The notes under the pieces are model-generated. The model did not search any database and was not told the DNA's origin. It saw only the letters and a list, made by a program, of their open reading frames with translations. Positions 1-12,108 of a DNA stretch of 64,000 bases are shown piece by piece. The stretch comes from Siphonodentalium dalli. Taxonomy: Eukaryota > Mollusca > Scaphopoda > Gadilida > Siphonodentaliidae. How positions within the stretch are numbered: position 1 is the first letter of the stretch; each line of letters begins with the position of its first letter. Where the stretch lies: the NCBI GenBank assembly GCA_032622095.1, contig CP136064.1, positions 127,151,605 through 127,215,604 of the forward strand. Direction: 5' to 3'. A program made the position numbers and the translations under genes.

Positions 1-530
1 GGTTGAGTACCTTTAACATATTGGGCTAAGTTTGTCAGTATGCCAACCAATAGAATACCACTTAATCTGTATTATTGCATGTACAAATTGTTTGATAATA
101 ATGTTTTTAACAATCCGTGGATTATTGGAATACGAGACACTATAACCTCGGAATGAGCAATGTTTGGACAAACCAAAGGGTGACTGGTATCCAGCGCCTA
201 ACGCGCTCCGCAAACCAGAAAATGCGTGATTTATACATTCAAGAGTGGTGGACCTCTATTGATAAATCAAGCAAATTCGCGTTATGTAGAATTATTATGC
301 ACGCTATGCAGTACCGAGATTGGTGACGAATACCACATACTTTTACGATGTAGTGAACTTAGAGAACTAAGAGAAACGTTTCTTAAGCCATATTTCTATA
401 AGAGGCCAAATGTATTGAAATTAGCTACACTTTTCAGAACCCACAACGAGAAAACATTGACAAAATTATCATTATTCATACGAAATGCGCTAAAAGTACT
501 ACAATCTGAGTCCTCTTGATGCTTAATTCC
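1..530 (+). pseudogene. 3' end of a non-LTR retrotransposon RT ORF, broken
   Basis: This is the decayed C-terminal end of a LINE polyprotein. Peptides spread over three forward frames read like the region after the RT domain: a segment with NPWIIGIRDTITS at about 33-155, QEWWTSIDKSSK at about 237-275, and a cysteine motif CTLCSTEIGDEYHILLRC at about 299-352, the CxxC...H...C zinc-binding tail common to many LINE ORF2 proteins. At least two frameshifts and stops separate the pieces. Reading stops at the TGA near 517-519. The window edge cuts off the upstream RT. The family assignment is general; the clade cannot be told from the tail alone. Confidence 0.75.
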
Positions 531-1691
531 TATATATAAACAACCATTCAAAATCCATATCCAATAACCGAACACGAAACCGATAACGCCGAAACAATAA
601 ACCGATATATCTATCAGATAAATATAATTATATATACATATCAAGACACTATTACTTTATACAACTATATTATATCCACAAGTGCATCCATGCAACAATT
701 ATATTTGCATCGATTTCTGTTATATCTATTATGATGATCAGAATACTAATAAATTTAATTTAATTTAATTGTATGTGTACATATATATTATACATATACT
801 CATTATGAATTACGAAATGTGGCGTCCGCGTGTCAACAATATAAAATTATAGCAAACATATTTGCAAGTATTACCTTGCTCTTTCAGCGTTTTACACCAG
901 CCACTGGTTACTGAAACCATGTTCTGTTATTTAATTATTACACATAAGCACCTAAGCGATCAAGAACTGCAGACATACTGCACAGAGTCCATTAAGTGCA
1001 ACCTGACTTCATTGATCAACAAACTGTAATTATGTAGGCAATATCATACCAGCAATTAATTATTCGATTTATATGTCGTTTTGTTCGTTCCAGTTCTCCC
1101 AACAGTAAAGTGCCCAGGCCCACAAGATCCAACAACGTATATATCACCATTCGACCGTGCGTGCATGTGAACGCCACATAACAGTACGATACAATTGAAA
1201 GAATACCACATTTGAGACTCGTTTCTGTTCATGTCAGCGAGCTATTGACCGTTGTTGTGATCTTGATATCAGGGATGGCATCCCATGTCCGTCCAGTGTG
1301 GTGTTGGCATCCCATGTCCGTCCAGTGTGGTGTTGGCATTTTTCTGAAACGCAATTCGAATGCAGTTTTGTATAACCAATGAATTGTTGTGTATGAATGA
1401 CAATTATTTATTGAATTCAACCAAATACAGTAACTATTGGTTTTATTTTACTGCCCTTGACTCGAGAATTGTCTCCCTGGATTACGATTCCCCATTTACA
1501 TTCTCTTATTGATCCGAGCATCTTAGAAATTAGCCCAGGGTTTTCACTTATTATGTGTTATTAATATAATTACCTTGTGCAGGTTCCTCAATTTCCTTCG
1601 TTGTAAATTGGTGACATGTAGTTTTAATTGTGGACAGATTATATTGCTTGTGGTCTACAGTGGGGAATATAATGATTTGTAATTACCCACC
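531..1691. other. AT-rich interval without a recognisable gene
   Basis: About 1.2 kb with frequent stops in all frames and many short AT runs. Part of the left end may be the 3' UTR of the preceding LINE. The only clear structure is the 29-bp duplication at 1277-1334. Confidence 0.6.
1277..1334. repeat. 29-bp perfect tandem duplication
   Basis: The unit beginning GGCATCCCATGTCCGTCCAG occurs at 1277-1305 and again at 1306-1334 without a mismatch, so the duplication is recent or conserved. Confidence 0.95.
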
Positions 1692-2372
1692 CAACGTCGG
1701 TTGATCAATCATGTACGAAAAGCTTTGTTATTTAATTACTACAAATCGCTTAGCAAATTGCAGTTGTCATATCCAGAAAAAGTCCTTTTCCCATGATGGT
1801 ACCCAAATGGAGCGAATATGGACTGCGATGTGAAAAGAGACAGTTTTCTCAGCTTTTGATTAATCAATAAATTCTTCATGACGGTGAACAATATCTGTCA
1901 TGTTTTCTAATTAATTCCATCCTTGCTCCAAGTATAAGTAATAAGCATTTGAACTATCTGCGATCTCGTACACAGACTGGCCGCCGTATATTCAAAAATA
2001 GATTTTGTGGAGTAAACGTTGCCCATCATTTTGAAAATCTTATCGGATTTATCAACTTCGCCAACATCCCATAATAACCATACTTCTGCGAATACATAAT
2101 ATTACTTATTTGCCAACTTTATGAAGATAGCATCCAATATGGCATCTCATTCATGGAAGTCATTCATATGTAGATACACGGATTTAGCTAAGCGGGTCAT
2201 GATATGTTCGGTACACATTTAACTGACTCACACATTATGCCTGATACTATTGTACAAGGCAGATAATAACATACACCTAAATAATAATTAGTGTGTAGCT
2301 TTCGTCACTAGGAGTATATATATATATGATGTAATGACAGTTCGGAAAACAAGACAACAAATACACCCGTAT
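1692..2372 (+). repeat. Left copy of a ~680-bp direct repeat flanking a LINE
   Basis: The sequence from CAACGTCGGTTGATC to AATACACCCGTAT is repeated at 5573-6251 in the same orientation. By eye roughly a dozen substitutions and a few 1-3 base indels separate the copies, about 98% identity. The copies end exactly where the intervening LINE begins and ends, as a target-site duplication would, but the length is far beyond usual LINE TSDs. Confidence 0.93.
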
Positions 2373-5300
2373 ACCTCGTACGAGTACCGAAACTCAGTCA
2401 GTTCCCAAAGAACCTAGAACAAATTCTAGATCACTACTCCTGAGATATTTTCTGTCTGAACACAATATGTTATCGCTAATGACATTACCGTTATGCAGCG
2501 GTCCAAATATGTCTTTTGTTCCATACTCATCTCTTGTTTCATCATCATCATTGATTGATCACATTATTGTTCATGAATGTAAGTGTGATTTGATGCATAA
2601 CGTTGAAATTCTTGACGACGACGCTATTAACACATCAAACCACCGACCTGTGAGATGCACCGCTGCTACCCCATGTCCCACGAACAATAACTCTAATTCA
2701 CGTCGAAAACTTGTGAACTGGATGAAGCTTGACACCGAAATGTACAAAAGTATCATACGTGAGAACATGTCAACGCTGTCAGTGTCCGTTAGCTCAACAC
2801 ATGATATAAATGTTCTCAATTCACAATTAGTTAATGCATTGTTATCGGCAGCAGATGCAGCCAGTCCCCAACTTCGCAAACGACGTAACTGCAAACCACA
2901 TTGGAACAGCAAACTGAGTTAACTACATTCTGACATGATAAAATATCGGAAAGTTTGGCTTTTTGTTGGTCGCCCTATCAAAGTTTCTAACACCACTTTT
3001 CGAGCGTACCGTGATAAGAAACGTCAGTACGTTTCAGTTTCGTATAGGGCTCATCGAATAGCCGTTAAGAAATATTTTACAGATCCAAAGCGACAAATAG
3101 AAATCTTTGCTAAAGATGATCAGAAAAGTTTTTGGAAAGCTATTAAATCTAAGTGTCCAACATATGCATCTCCAGGTTCGGAAATGAATTTTGATGGTAA
3201 GATGTACAGAGATCCATTGGATATAGCTCAAGGTTGGCAACATTACTTTACTTCGCTCTACAAACGCACTCCGAACTTTGAACATTATATTCACTCACAG
3301 GTTAACATTCTACTCAACAGTAACCACCCTGATAGCGAGGAAACCTGTCTGACGAGTCTAGTCTCCATGGCAGAATTAACCGAGGCTCTTAAATTTTTCA
3401 AGCCCAATAAGTCAGCTGGTATTGACAAAGTTGTAAATGAACATATTCTGAACTCTCCGCCGGAATTTCTTAACGTATTGTGCACACTATACTCGCTAAT
3501 GTTAAAACATACCCACATCCCTCCCGATATGAAAAGGGGGATTATCGTACCAATATTCAAAGGTGACCCAAAGCCAGTACATGCCCCGGACAGTTATCGC
3601 GCAATCACGCTTCTGTCAGCCCTTTACAAACTTTTCGAGATAATTGTCCTCGATAGACTCCGATGTAGCAATATATTCAAGAACTTTCCAACCTCTATGC
3701 AGAACGGATTTCAGAGGGGAGTCGGTTGCTCAATAACCACATTCGAGCTACAGGAAGCCTGTGCGTATGCAGAATGCAACGGGTCTCGAGTATATGCAGC
3801 GTTCCTTGATTCAAAGAAAGCGTTTGATCGCGTTTGGCATGACGGGCTCATCTATAAATTATCTCAAAAGGGTGTAACGGGCGCTATGCTCAGAGTCATT
3901 TCAAACATGTACTCAGATGTACAGAGCCGTGTTCTCTGTAATGGGATAACATCGGAAGCCTTCACAGTGGAGCAAGGAACAAGGCAAGGAGAACTAATGT
4001 CGCCCTTCTTGTATCTTGTCTTTATTGATGAACTTGTGGAATCCCTGTCAGATACACGTGATGGCGTTCACATTAGCTCTATTTCGTGTTCGTCCCCCAC
4101 GACGGCTGATGACATAAGTATTCTCTCATTGACAGACGGAGGTCTCCGTAGACTCCTCAACATATGTCACCTATATAGTTTAAAGTGGCGCTTCGAGTTC
4201 TCACACGAGAAAAGCAATGTTGTTGTAATTGGCACCTCCCAATACCGGCGTCACACTGAGTATAGACCATGGGAGCTCGGACCCAGACATAATATCGCCA
4301 ACGTAGAAGTCTCTCATATGGGTATTATTAATACAGAGCTCGACTGGTAAACAGAATCCGAAAGTTGAGAAGGCTACTGATATGCTACGCAAAGTATTCT
4401 TCTCAGCTTGTCGCTCACCTGTTACAACCGAGTTCTCTCCTTTAACCAACCTAAAGATTCTTAAGCATATCGTTATTCCCAAAACTCTTAATGGCTGTGA
4501 ATCATGGTGGGATCTGTCACATACGCAATATACCACGATAGAACGCGCTTATCGCATGTGTGTTAAAAATTTACAGCGCCTTCCGAAACGCAGTAATACA
4601 ATATTATCCCTATCACTACTCGGACTTCTCCCTATTGAGTACGAAATTCAGCGGAGAAAATTATTGTTTCTTGGAACACTGATTAACTTACCACGGAATC
4701 ACAGAGCAGCTCTCGATGTATTCCTATTCAATTATCACGGTAATCGAATATACGGTCGCCCGATGACAGGATTTCTAAAAGATATATCTGATACTCTCCA
4801 TAAATTCAACTTATACCATTATCTTCCATCTTTTACGGAAACGGGTTTCTTCCCTACCCAGTCCACTTGGAAGAAAATTGTCAGAGATTGTCTCTCTGCT
4901 CACTACTCACGCGAAGTGAGTCAGAGTGGTCAGAGAGACGATTCTCTATCTTTTCTCTTCAAGGTAAAACCCGACAACCAGTCACTGTGGAAACTTTGGC
5001 AGCTCTCTCGAGAAGAACCTGGGTATTTTCCAATCTGTATCAAGATGGCCAATATTTTGACCAAAACCACGTATGACAATGACGCTCAATGCAGTCGCTG
5101 CAACCAAACATATTCAAATCTCTTGTTTCATAGATATCTCGAGTGTACATCTGAGTTTGCACAGATGGTACGGAACACATTTTGGTATTCACTGATTGAC
5201 ATATTTGGAATTGAAACTTTTACCTTTCTTGACAGCATGAATAGCGATACATTCCTTGCGTTTTGCCTAGGCGGGTGTATCCCAATGCAAATTTAACTGA

Positions 5301-5572
5301 TGTGTGATGAATATCGTCTTTTCAAGCGATATGTGAGGTTTATTTTCATCCTGTGTTCTGACTAAGTTTTATGATGAAGACATCATATCGGATACTTCAC
5401 TATATATATGTCTTAAACATCTTGTCTTGCAGTATATCATTCCCACAATGAATTTCTAAAGTTAAATTATATTGCATGTGTATATATGTCTTCATGTAAT
5501 TTTTGTATATATATATATTGTACCATAATGCATATGGTCTCCATATTTGGAGGAATAAACATATCTCTCTCT
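2373..5572 (+). mobile_element. 5'-truncated non-LTR retrotransposon between 680-bp repeats
   Basis: A 3.2-kb insertion lies exactly between the two copies of the direct repeat. It begins inside the endonuclease domain (5' truncation), carries the RT and C-terminal domains, and ends with a short 3' UTR (5297-5572) closing in AATAAAC and a (TC)n tail. Truncation at the 5' end with an intact 3' end is the normal outcome of target-primed reverse transcription. The coding part is described separately. Confidence 0.88.
2467..5296 (+). pseudogene. LINE ORF2 remnant: endonuclease C-terminus, RT, zinc tail
   Basis: This would make the endonuclease/reverse transcriptase used for target-primed insertion. 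It reads in order: the end of an APE-type endonuclease (IDHIIVHE, then DDDAINTSNHRPV at about 2625-2655), a linker, and the RT core with YRAITLLSALYKLFE, FLDSKKAFDRVWHDGLIYKL and GTRQGELMSPFLYL. The catalytic box reads TADD where YADD is usual (about 4100). A CxxC...H...C tail (CSRCNQTYSNLLFHRYLEC) sits near the end. It is broken by an in-frame TAA at 2920-2922 and by a frameshift at about 4345; the reading continues from about 4350 in the next frame to the TAA at 5294-5296. The lost tyrosine and two lesions make it inactive. The clade is not assigned. Confidence 0.9.
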
Positions 5573-6251
5573 CAACGTCGGTTGATCGATCATGTACGAA
5601 AAGCTTTGTTATTTAATTACTACAAATCGCGTAGCAAATTGCAGTTGTCATATCCAGAAAAAGTCCTTTTCCCATGATGGTACCCAAATGGAGCGAATAT
5701 GGACTGCGATGTGAAAAGAGACAGTTTTCTCAGATTTTGATTAATCAATAAATTCTTCATGACGGTGAACAATATATGTCATGTTTTCTAATTAATTCCA
5801 TCCTTGCTCCAAGTATAAGTGATAAGCATCTGAACTATCTGCGATCTAGTACACAGACTGGCCGCCGTATATTCAAAAATAGATTTTGTGGAGTAAACGT
5901 TGCCCATCATTTTGAAAATCTTATCGGATTTATCAACTTCGCCAACATCCCATAATAACCATACTTCTGCGAATACATAATATTACTTATTTGCCAACTT
6001 TATGAAGATAGCATCCAATACGGCATCTCATTCATGGAGTCATTCATATGTAGATACACGGATTTAGCTAAGCGGGTCATGATATGTTCGGTACACATTT
6101 AACTGACTCAACACATTGTGCCTGATACTATTGTACAAGGCAGATAATAACATACACCTAAATAATAATTAGTGTGTAGCTTTCGTCACTAGGAGTATAT
6201 ATATATTATGCAATGACAGTTCGGAAAACAAGACAACAAATACACCCGTAT
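5573..6251 (+). repeat. Right copy of the ~680-bp direct repeat
   Basis: Partner of 1692-2372, starting directly after the (TC)n tail of the LINE and ending at CACCCGTAT. Beyond it the sequence (GCGCCATTAC) differs from what follows the left copy, so the homology stops exactly at the LINE junction. Confidence 0.93.
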
Positions 6252-7380
6252 GCGCCATTACTCCATCATACGCCAACTTTTCCGAATTTTAAACGTTATT
6301 TTGAAATGGAATCACGATGGTCTTCTATTCTATGTCCAGATCCACCTAGACAGGTGAGCGCCAGTTGGTGCAAGTTTAATTGATGTTTTCTCAAATTGTG
6401 TGTCCACTTTATACCAATGTCATTATTTTTTATCATTCACTATGGCGACGTAACGCACGTGACATGATATAACAGTTTATCTAGGGAAAGAGTCACAAGC
6501 GAACCTACCACAACCACACATGGATACAACCAATTGGCAGAATCATTATGGCCAATGTGGTTATGATTTTTCCCGTATTTCTTGTCCTAGAAAGATCCAA
6601 TTGTAGAAGGTATATGTATTGCCATGTAATACACTGTAGTTAACATTTGATTGATATATGGTGGCTACTGTACTGTCGGTATTGCTATAGCACACATTGT
6701 ACATTGTGTCATGTCATATTGTCGATACATTAGCTTTGATGTCAATCAATCTAGTTATTCCTCGTCACTTGATTGTACAACAGATAAATAATTTGCTTGT
6801 GGTGACAGTGATGTCAAGTGCACTGGAGTATATTGTCTACAGTATTCAACAGTTACACTTCGGTTCGCGGTTCATGAGCGGCCGTACCATCTTTTAAAAC
6901 TGGTGAGTAAATGAAACACACACGTCCAGGAGATGTCAACATGCGTTGCATTTTCGTGACGTCCCTGATCTTGAGTGAGTCGGCTAGAATATGCAAAATT
7001 TCATAATATATATATTGAAGACCGAGCAGCTATCTTGATTGGCCACTATTATCAATAATCGGACACACGTTTGTAACATTAGATGTCGCATATGAATTGT
7101 TCATGGTTAATAGTTGTGTCGATTGTCATAATCGTTTCCAACAGTCATTTGTTTGCTTGTGCGCGGTGACAGAGATGGTGTGTACACCGGGATTCGCATT
7201 ATGATGATGCTGTTGTATTCAAAAGTAAAACGTCGTTTTTTCACGATCGGCCATATTGGATGTCATCTTTCTACAAGTAGCGAATACATAATATGCATGT
7301 ATATAGGATGTGTACATTATATATATTTACATCGAAAGGACGTCCTAGCTCTTGAATCAGATGTACACCGATTAACAAAT
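6252..7380. other. Interval without an assignable gene; weak exon signals
   Basis: No recognised protein. A stretch at about 6252-6351 ends at a good donor (CAG|GTGAGC), and a stretch from 6485 follows a plausible acceptor (TTTATCTAG|GGAAAG) and stays open for over 100 bases in more than one frame, so the frame cannot be chosen. These could be two exons of an unknown plus-strand gene or chance. The rest is AT-rich. Confidence 0.3.
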
Positions 7381-7585
7381 TAAATACAACATGGTATGAG
7401 GTATGACATTTATTATTTATTTTGGAACTTCTGTCTGTCTGTATGTATGTATGTGTGTTATAGGGGGTGGCAGTAAGACAGTCTAGCCTGACTATGCCAC
7501 CCCCTCGAATATACAATACACTATCTGTCAAATGTATTATGTATTAATATGTGTATATCGAAATAAAATATCCTATCCTATCCTA
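7381..7585 (+). mobile_element. 3' terminus of a LINE with hairpin and (TATCC)n tail
   Basis: A perfect 10-bp stem (GGGGGTGGCA at 7463-7472 pairing with TGCCACCCCC at 7495-7504) is followed about 65 bp later by AATAAAATATCC and a short TATCC repeat (to 7585). A 3' hairpin plus a microsatellite-like tail fits the 3' end of a CR1/L2-type LINE. No coding part is recognisable upstream. Confidence 0.55.
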
Positions 7586-7955
7586 GACTCGAAAACTACT
7601 CGACCGATCCGACTCGAATTTGGTATGTAGGCCTACTTTGTTCCCGGGAACAATATGGGCGGGTCCAATTCCACGTGTGACCGTGTCATTGACCTTGACC
7701 TTGGCCTTGGCCTCGCTCATATACGCCCATATGGGCATGTTTCTCGACCGATCGAACAATAGTTGTTTTCTTTCTCCTAATACTTTTGAACGTTTTGTTC
7801 AACGTTGTCACTATGAATTAGTAGATAAATCTTTCATTGTCAATAATTTTCTCAATAGTTTTTTTCTTTCTCCTAATACTTTCCAACGTTGTTTTTATAT
7901 GTACCCATACCATGTATGGTACACAAAATGCTGACGTCCGGTTCAACCATCCGTC

Positions 7956-8001
7956 GTTCGTTCGTCCGTCCGTCCGTCCGTCTGTCCGTCTGTCTGTCCG
8001 T
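7956..8001. repeat. (GTCC)n/(GTCT)n microsatellite
   Basis: Tetranucleotide run CGTCCGTCCGTCCG grading into CTGTCTGTCC. Similar runs sit near the 5' end of the Helitron-like units at 62.09 and 62.71 kb. Confidence 0.95.
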
Positions 8002-8039
8002 AGACACTTGCTATCCGATTCGATTACTCAAATATTTGT

Positions 8040-9470
8040 TATCGGATCGTGTTCAAATTTTATGTGCATGTTTATGATGACACTCTCCTCACCTGTATAG
8101 TTTTTGGTATCGATCGGTTGATCAGTTTAGAAATTATTAACACTATGCATCCGCACATAGGCATGAGCTATTCGATGCTGTAACCAAAGTATTTTTTGTC
8201 CGATTGTGTTCACATTTGATATGTAGGTGTATAATGACACACACCTCACCTGTATAGTTTTGGTATCGATTGGTTGATTGGTTTAGAAAATAATTAACCC
8301 TGCACACAAATGCTATCTGATGCATCTAAGTCAAACAATTTTCTTCTGATATACCTCATATTTCTTACCTAGGTTTTTCTTAGCACGTTCTTAATCGGTA
8401 TGGTTATTGGTATCGTTTAGTTAACCCTTTCTGCGCTTGTTTTTAAATAGAATTCATCCAAGCTGTGTTGACTTTAATATTTTTCATCTGATAAGCACCA
8501 AATTTGGTACATATGGTCCTCACCCCGAAATACAGATCAGGTTCAAATTTGAGTTTGATCCGGTTTATTTTAAGAGTTATGGCCATTTAAAATTCAAGTA
8601 ACTAATAATATAATTAATGCCTGCACTGTGAGCTTAGAAGAGAAGTTCTTATTACACAGAGAGTGTATTATTGACAATGAGTTATGTTTAGCTGGACACT
8701 AGATACTAGTTGATAAAATCTGTCAAAACTATGATTTATGACTCTCTGGTCCATTCTGTGTTCTGTGCAATATTAAGTTAACCCCTTTGTTGAAAAAGGT
8801 TCATGACATTAGAGACTGACTTATTGTATGGGTTTCTAAATCCAATGACATGCTTTTTATAGACTTTTTGTGTTTCATTAGTTTGGGTAAGATTAACCCC
8901 ATTCTATCTGATTTCAAAACTCAAATATTTCCATTGATTATGTTTATAGTTCTTGGCATAGTTTATTATAACACACCCCTAACCTGCATAGTGAGGGTCA
9001 TTTGGTTTATTTGCTTAAAAATATTAACATCCTCCACCAATCCTGTTGACACAATGTGATAACTAATTATTTTTCACAGGATCACTATATAAATAATTGC
9101 ATCCATGTTAATGATGACACATTCTTCACCTGTATAGATTTTGGTATCGATTGAATGGTTTTGCTTATATTAAACATAACTTTAATTATATTTCCGCTGT
9201 TTACATACATTATATCTTTCCAATGATCAGCTTAGAAGCAAATTAACCCACCCCATTTCATAGTCATACAGTATGCTATCCAATGTAATGAATCTAATAT
9301 TTTCAATCTGACCAATCTCATATCCTACCTCTAGCTATCTGAAAATTTTGCATTAAAACATTTTATATCCAATCATTATCAATAATTTTATATCCAGGTC
9401 TATGCATCCCTCACTTGTATAGTTGTTCAGGTATTGATTTGTTTTTGAATCAGAAATATTAACCCTTTTC
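8040..9470 (+). repeat. Degenerate internal repeats of the Helitron-like element
   Basis: A module of about 90 bp recurs at roughly 8050, 8208, 8935, 9100 and 9385: an ATGATGACAC-like stretch, then CACCTGTATAG, then TTGGTATCGATTG and a run ending in ATTAAC. The copies are diverged and unevenly spaced, consistent with an old tandem array. Confidence 0.65.
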
Positions 9471-10112
9471 TCCCATCTAAATGACCCAAAGAACACGTGT
9501 CCCTTGGACACTCCATACATTTTTGGTGTGGCCATCCAGATACATGTACCTAGTGTGCGTGGTGTGACATGGAATTTGATCTCCACGCCTTATTCAATTC
9601 CCGTGCAATTATGAAGAATCAATTGGTGGCGGGTCATAAGAATAAGGACTTTTTCTCTTATATTTCTATTTTTCCTGTTATTTAATCATTATATTCATGT
9701 ATATTCTTTTGTAAAAGCTTCACATTGACTTGGAAGAATAAAAGATATATATATATAAAAAAATAACAATATTAAAAAAAAACATGATGTTATGTCTCAC
9801 ATTTCAATGTAATAAGCAAATAAATGGAGTTGCTATGGTGTTTATCTACTTAATGTCTTAACTATTTTGTCTTTAACTGCTATGGTGCTTCTCTCTGACT
9901 ATGCATTGAGCTTAATTAGCTTTATCACTCTATAAGACATATCTGTTTTGGAGTGACCTAATAGGTTGAAATCGAATGCTACATCCGTGTTCATATTGTG
10001 TTTATGTGAGCAAGGTGCCCAATAAGTCTGATTCCACTTGTGACCTTAATAGTAAGGTGTGAATTTTTGAAACTTTTGCATTCATGAAAAGGTTGGTGTA
10101 AGGATTTATTAA

Positions 10113-10441
10113 CCTCTTCGCTGCTATGACGTCCGTATCTATTACGGACGTAAAAGTGCACGCCGTGTGCTATATGGTCCGTAGGTACTACGGACCTACT
10201 TCAACACACTATAAGTAGGCCATTATACATAAATGGAACTCAGAGATTATTGCATCGGAATAACTGTATCTCGACGTTTCAAACAGTGTATGATGTTCCA
10301 CGATTGTGATCGATAATAGCCTTTCAGCTGAGTCACTTTTATGGTTCTTTTGACATTCCCGCTATATTTTCCCATTGGAAAATGGCAATAACGTCAACAG
10401 CCCAGCACACGACGTCATAACGTCATTTAGCAGCGAAGAGG
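10113..10441. mobile_element. 329-bp MITE flanked by TTAA
   Basis: Terminal inverted repeats of about 25 bp with small gaps: the left end CCTCTTCGCTGCTATGACGT pairs with the right end ACGTCATTTAGCAGCGAAGAGG. TTAA lies on both sides (10109-10112 and 10442-10445), as for piggyBac-type or Kolobok-type transposition. Two near-perfect inner hairpins follow the left end: an ACGTCCGTA/TACGGACGT stem and the GGTCCGTAG/CTACGGACC stem. There is no ORF. Confidence 0.85.
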
Positions 10442-10636
10442 TTAAAATAGCTAATCGGTATCGCCAAGGTATGGGTTAAACATCTGCCGATCGTGATCGG
10501 CCTCTCGTTTCTTTCTCCTAACACTTTTCAACGTCAGTATTGTTCAATCATTTCAAACTCGCAATTCTCCATCAGACTCAATTGGTAACGTCCACAAACA
10601 AGTCCAGACGCTGTATATTCTGCCCAGATGGAGGCG

Positions 10637-11055
10637 CTTTGTAACTCGAAATCGTTATCTGGTGGAGTTACCAGTTACTCGCCGATGGCCGGTGGTTTGC
10701 CGCACATGGTTGACGAGTTTATCAGCCATTGAAATCACTGTTAGATTAGTCGCAAGTGTGCGGATTTCCTCCACCACTAAAACTGGCAACACAGCATTCA
10801 TAGAACCATTCACTCCACACTCTTTTTTCTCTTCTACCTTTCTACAGTCTCAAAAAAAAAAAAATAACGAAAGAGACAAAAACTGTTTAATTACCAACCA
10901 TTAACTGTAATATAATTCATGTATTATCACAATGTATTTGTCTTTTTTCAAATAAAAATTTATAAAAAAAAAAAAAAAAAAACTGGCAATGTCGTGATAT
11001 GGCCTTAGTGGCTAAAGCGACAATAAACCCCAATCAATCAATCAATCAATCAATC
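10637..11055 (+). mobile_element. Retro-inserted LINE/SINE 3' end with (AATC)n tail, 11-bp TSD
   Basis: AGATGGAGGCG occurs at 10626-10636 and again at 11056-11066, bracketing this 419-bp segment, which ends in a CAATCAATCAATC tail. The motif ACCACTAAAACTGGC and the phrase GGCCTTAGTGGCTAAAGCGAC read like a conserved LINE/SINE 3' region. It is itself interrupted at 10790-10979. Confidence 0.85.
10790..10979 (+). mobile_element. Poly(A)-tailed insert nested in the 10.6-kb retro-insert
   Basis: AAACTGGCAA is duplicated at 10780-10789 and 10980-10989. Between them lie 190 bp ending in AATAAAAATTTAT and about 17 A residues. A polyadenylation signal, an A-tail and a ~10-bp TSD mark a retrocopied RNA 3' end, either a 5'-truncated processed pseudogene (3' UTR only) or a poly(A) SINE. 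The source is not identifiable. The tail may blur the TSD edge by a few bases. Confidence 0.8.
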
Positions 11056-11241
11056 AGATGGAGGCGATCACAAAGAAATCAACAAATAGCCCGGACGAAG
11101 TCTGGGACATCAGCTAATATGTATCATAATTTGAAAATGGTTCAATCTGATTGGTTAACCCTTTCTATATAAAATACCCATTTATGGGTACGGTAGTTCC
11201 CTTTCGAAAAACATTATCCACAACTAATCTTAATTAATATA

Positions 11242-11387
11242 GGATCTCTAATGAGTCGCAATTCTATACGAAATTTATTAACCGAGTGTACTAAATTCGA
11301 TTCGAGCCGAGCTTTAACGAGTCTCCAATCGAATTTAGTGGACGAGGTTAATGGATTTCGTATAGAATTGCGACGAATGTGAGATCC
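11242..11387. repeat. 146-bp hairpin (imperfect palindrome)
   Basis: GGATCTCTAATGAGTCGCAA at the left pairs with the inverted TTGCGACGAATGTGAGATCC at the right; the next segments (ACTAAATTCGATT versus AATCGAATTTAGT) pair as well, leaving a short centre. The minus-strand ORF over it is only the two arms being translated. It may be a hairpin MITE. Confidence 0.85.
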
Positions 11388-11614
11388 ATTATATAACATA
11401 ATCACATTTTAGCATGGAAAAACGAGCTCGAAACGGCTGGGGTTAAAACAAATACTATTGATCCCCTTATCGCAACCAAAGAGGAAGTAAAGATGCACCT
11501 TCAAGAAAAAGTATAGTTCCATTTTAAATGTGTCTTTTCATATTGACAAAATTGTTCAACCACCATTATATCCATGTTTATCTCGGTCAACACTAAATAA
11601 CCGAACACACATTG

Positions 11615-12108
11615 TAGTCCAGGAGATATTGGTCGACCTCTGCACCCCCCCCCCCCCAGGACTCAACTTCACCCCACTAATTTTCTTCCTTAAGGTCTCC
11701 TATAATTTTTTTCACTTGTTAACAAGAAAAAAAAGTGGCCGCAGAGACTCCAGACAAGATGGCGTCCATCATGGCGGCCATTTTTTTTAAATGCACCATG
11801 TCTCTTTGATCGCCGTTATAGTAAAGATGATATCACATGCGGTCTTGTTTTCCGCTCGATTCGTTATGCTAATATACAACCCTTACAAATTAGCCAAAAA
11901 TCCGACACCAGAATTCAATATGGCGGCCAAGACGGCCGCCGAAATGTGAAAATATGCTATTTTTCTGACATGTTACCACCTTTCGTTTGTCCCTGTGGGA
12001 AAATGTTGGCATATTTGCGTCATTTTATACATTTATCATATAGAGGAGTCATTTTCGACCACAGGGGGACCATAATATACATTCATTGCGGGATATTTTT
12101 GTCCGATA
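11615..12108 (+). repeat. Left ~494-bp inverted arm
   Basis: From TAGTCCAGGAGATATTGG to ATTTTTGTCCGATA this segment is the reverse complement of 14378-14870, including a C-tract (G-tract in the partner). Most positions match by eye, with short indels. The arms enclose 2.27 kb. A further short match outside the arms (about 11487-11524 against 16046-16085, inverted) suggests the symmetry once extended further. Confidence 0.92.

Larger units (their letters stand above)
7586..11117 (+). mobile_element. Helitron-like non-autonomous element (left edge uncertain)
   Basis: The right terminus is diagnostic: an imperfect 7-bp stem (CCCGGAC GAA GTCTGGG, 11090-11106), a 7-nt spacer, then CTAA at 11114-11117 followed by T, matching the Helitron 3' end (hairpin about 11 nt before CTRR, insertion before T). 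The left part shares CTCGACCGATC and an AATTTGGTATG-like motif with the Helitron-like units at 62.1-63.3 kb, but the exact 5' end is not visible. Inside lie a GTCC/CTGT microsatellite, degenerate internal repeats and three nested insertions. No Rep/helicase ORF was seen, so it would be non-autonomous. Confidence 0.5.

Noticed and set aside
1692-6251. The 680-bp repeats as LTRs of an LTR retrotransposon
   Set aside because: The enclosed RT and endonuclease are of non-LTR type, there is no primer site or purine tract next to the repeats, and the element has its own LINE-type 5' truncation and 3' tail.
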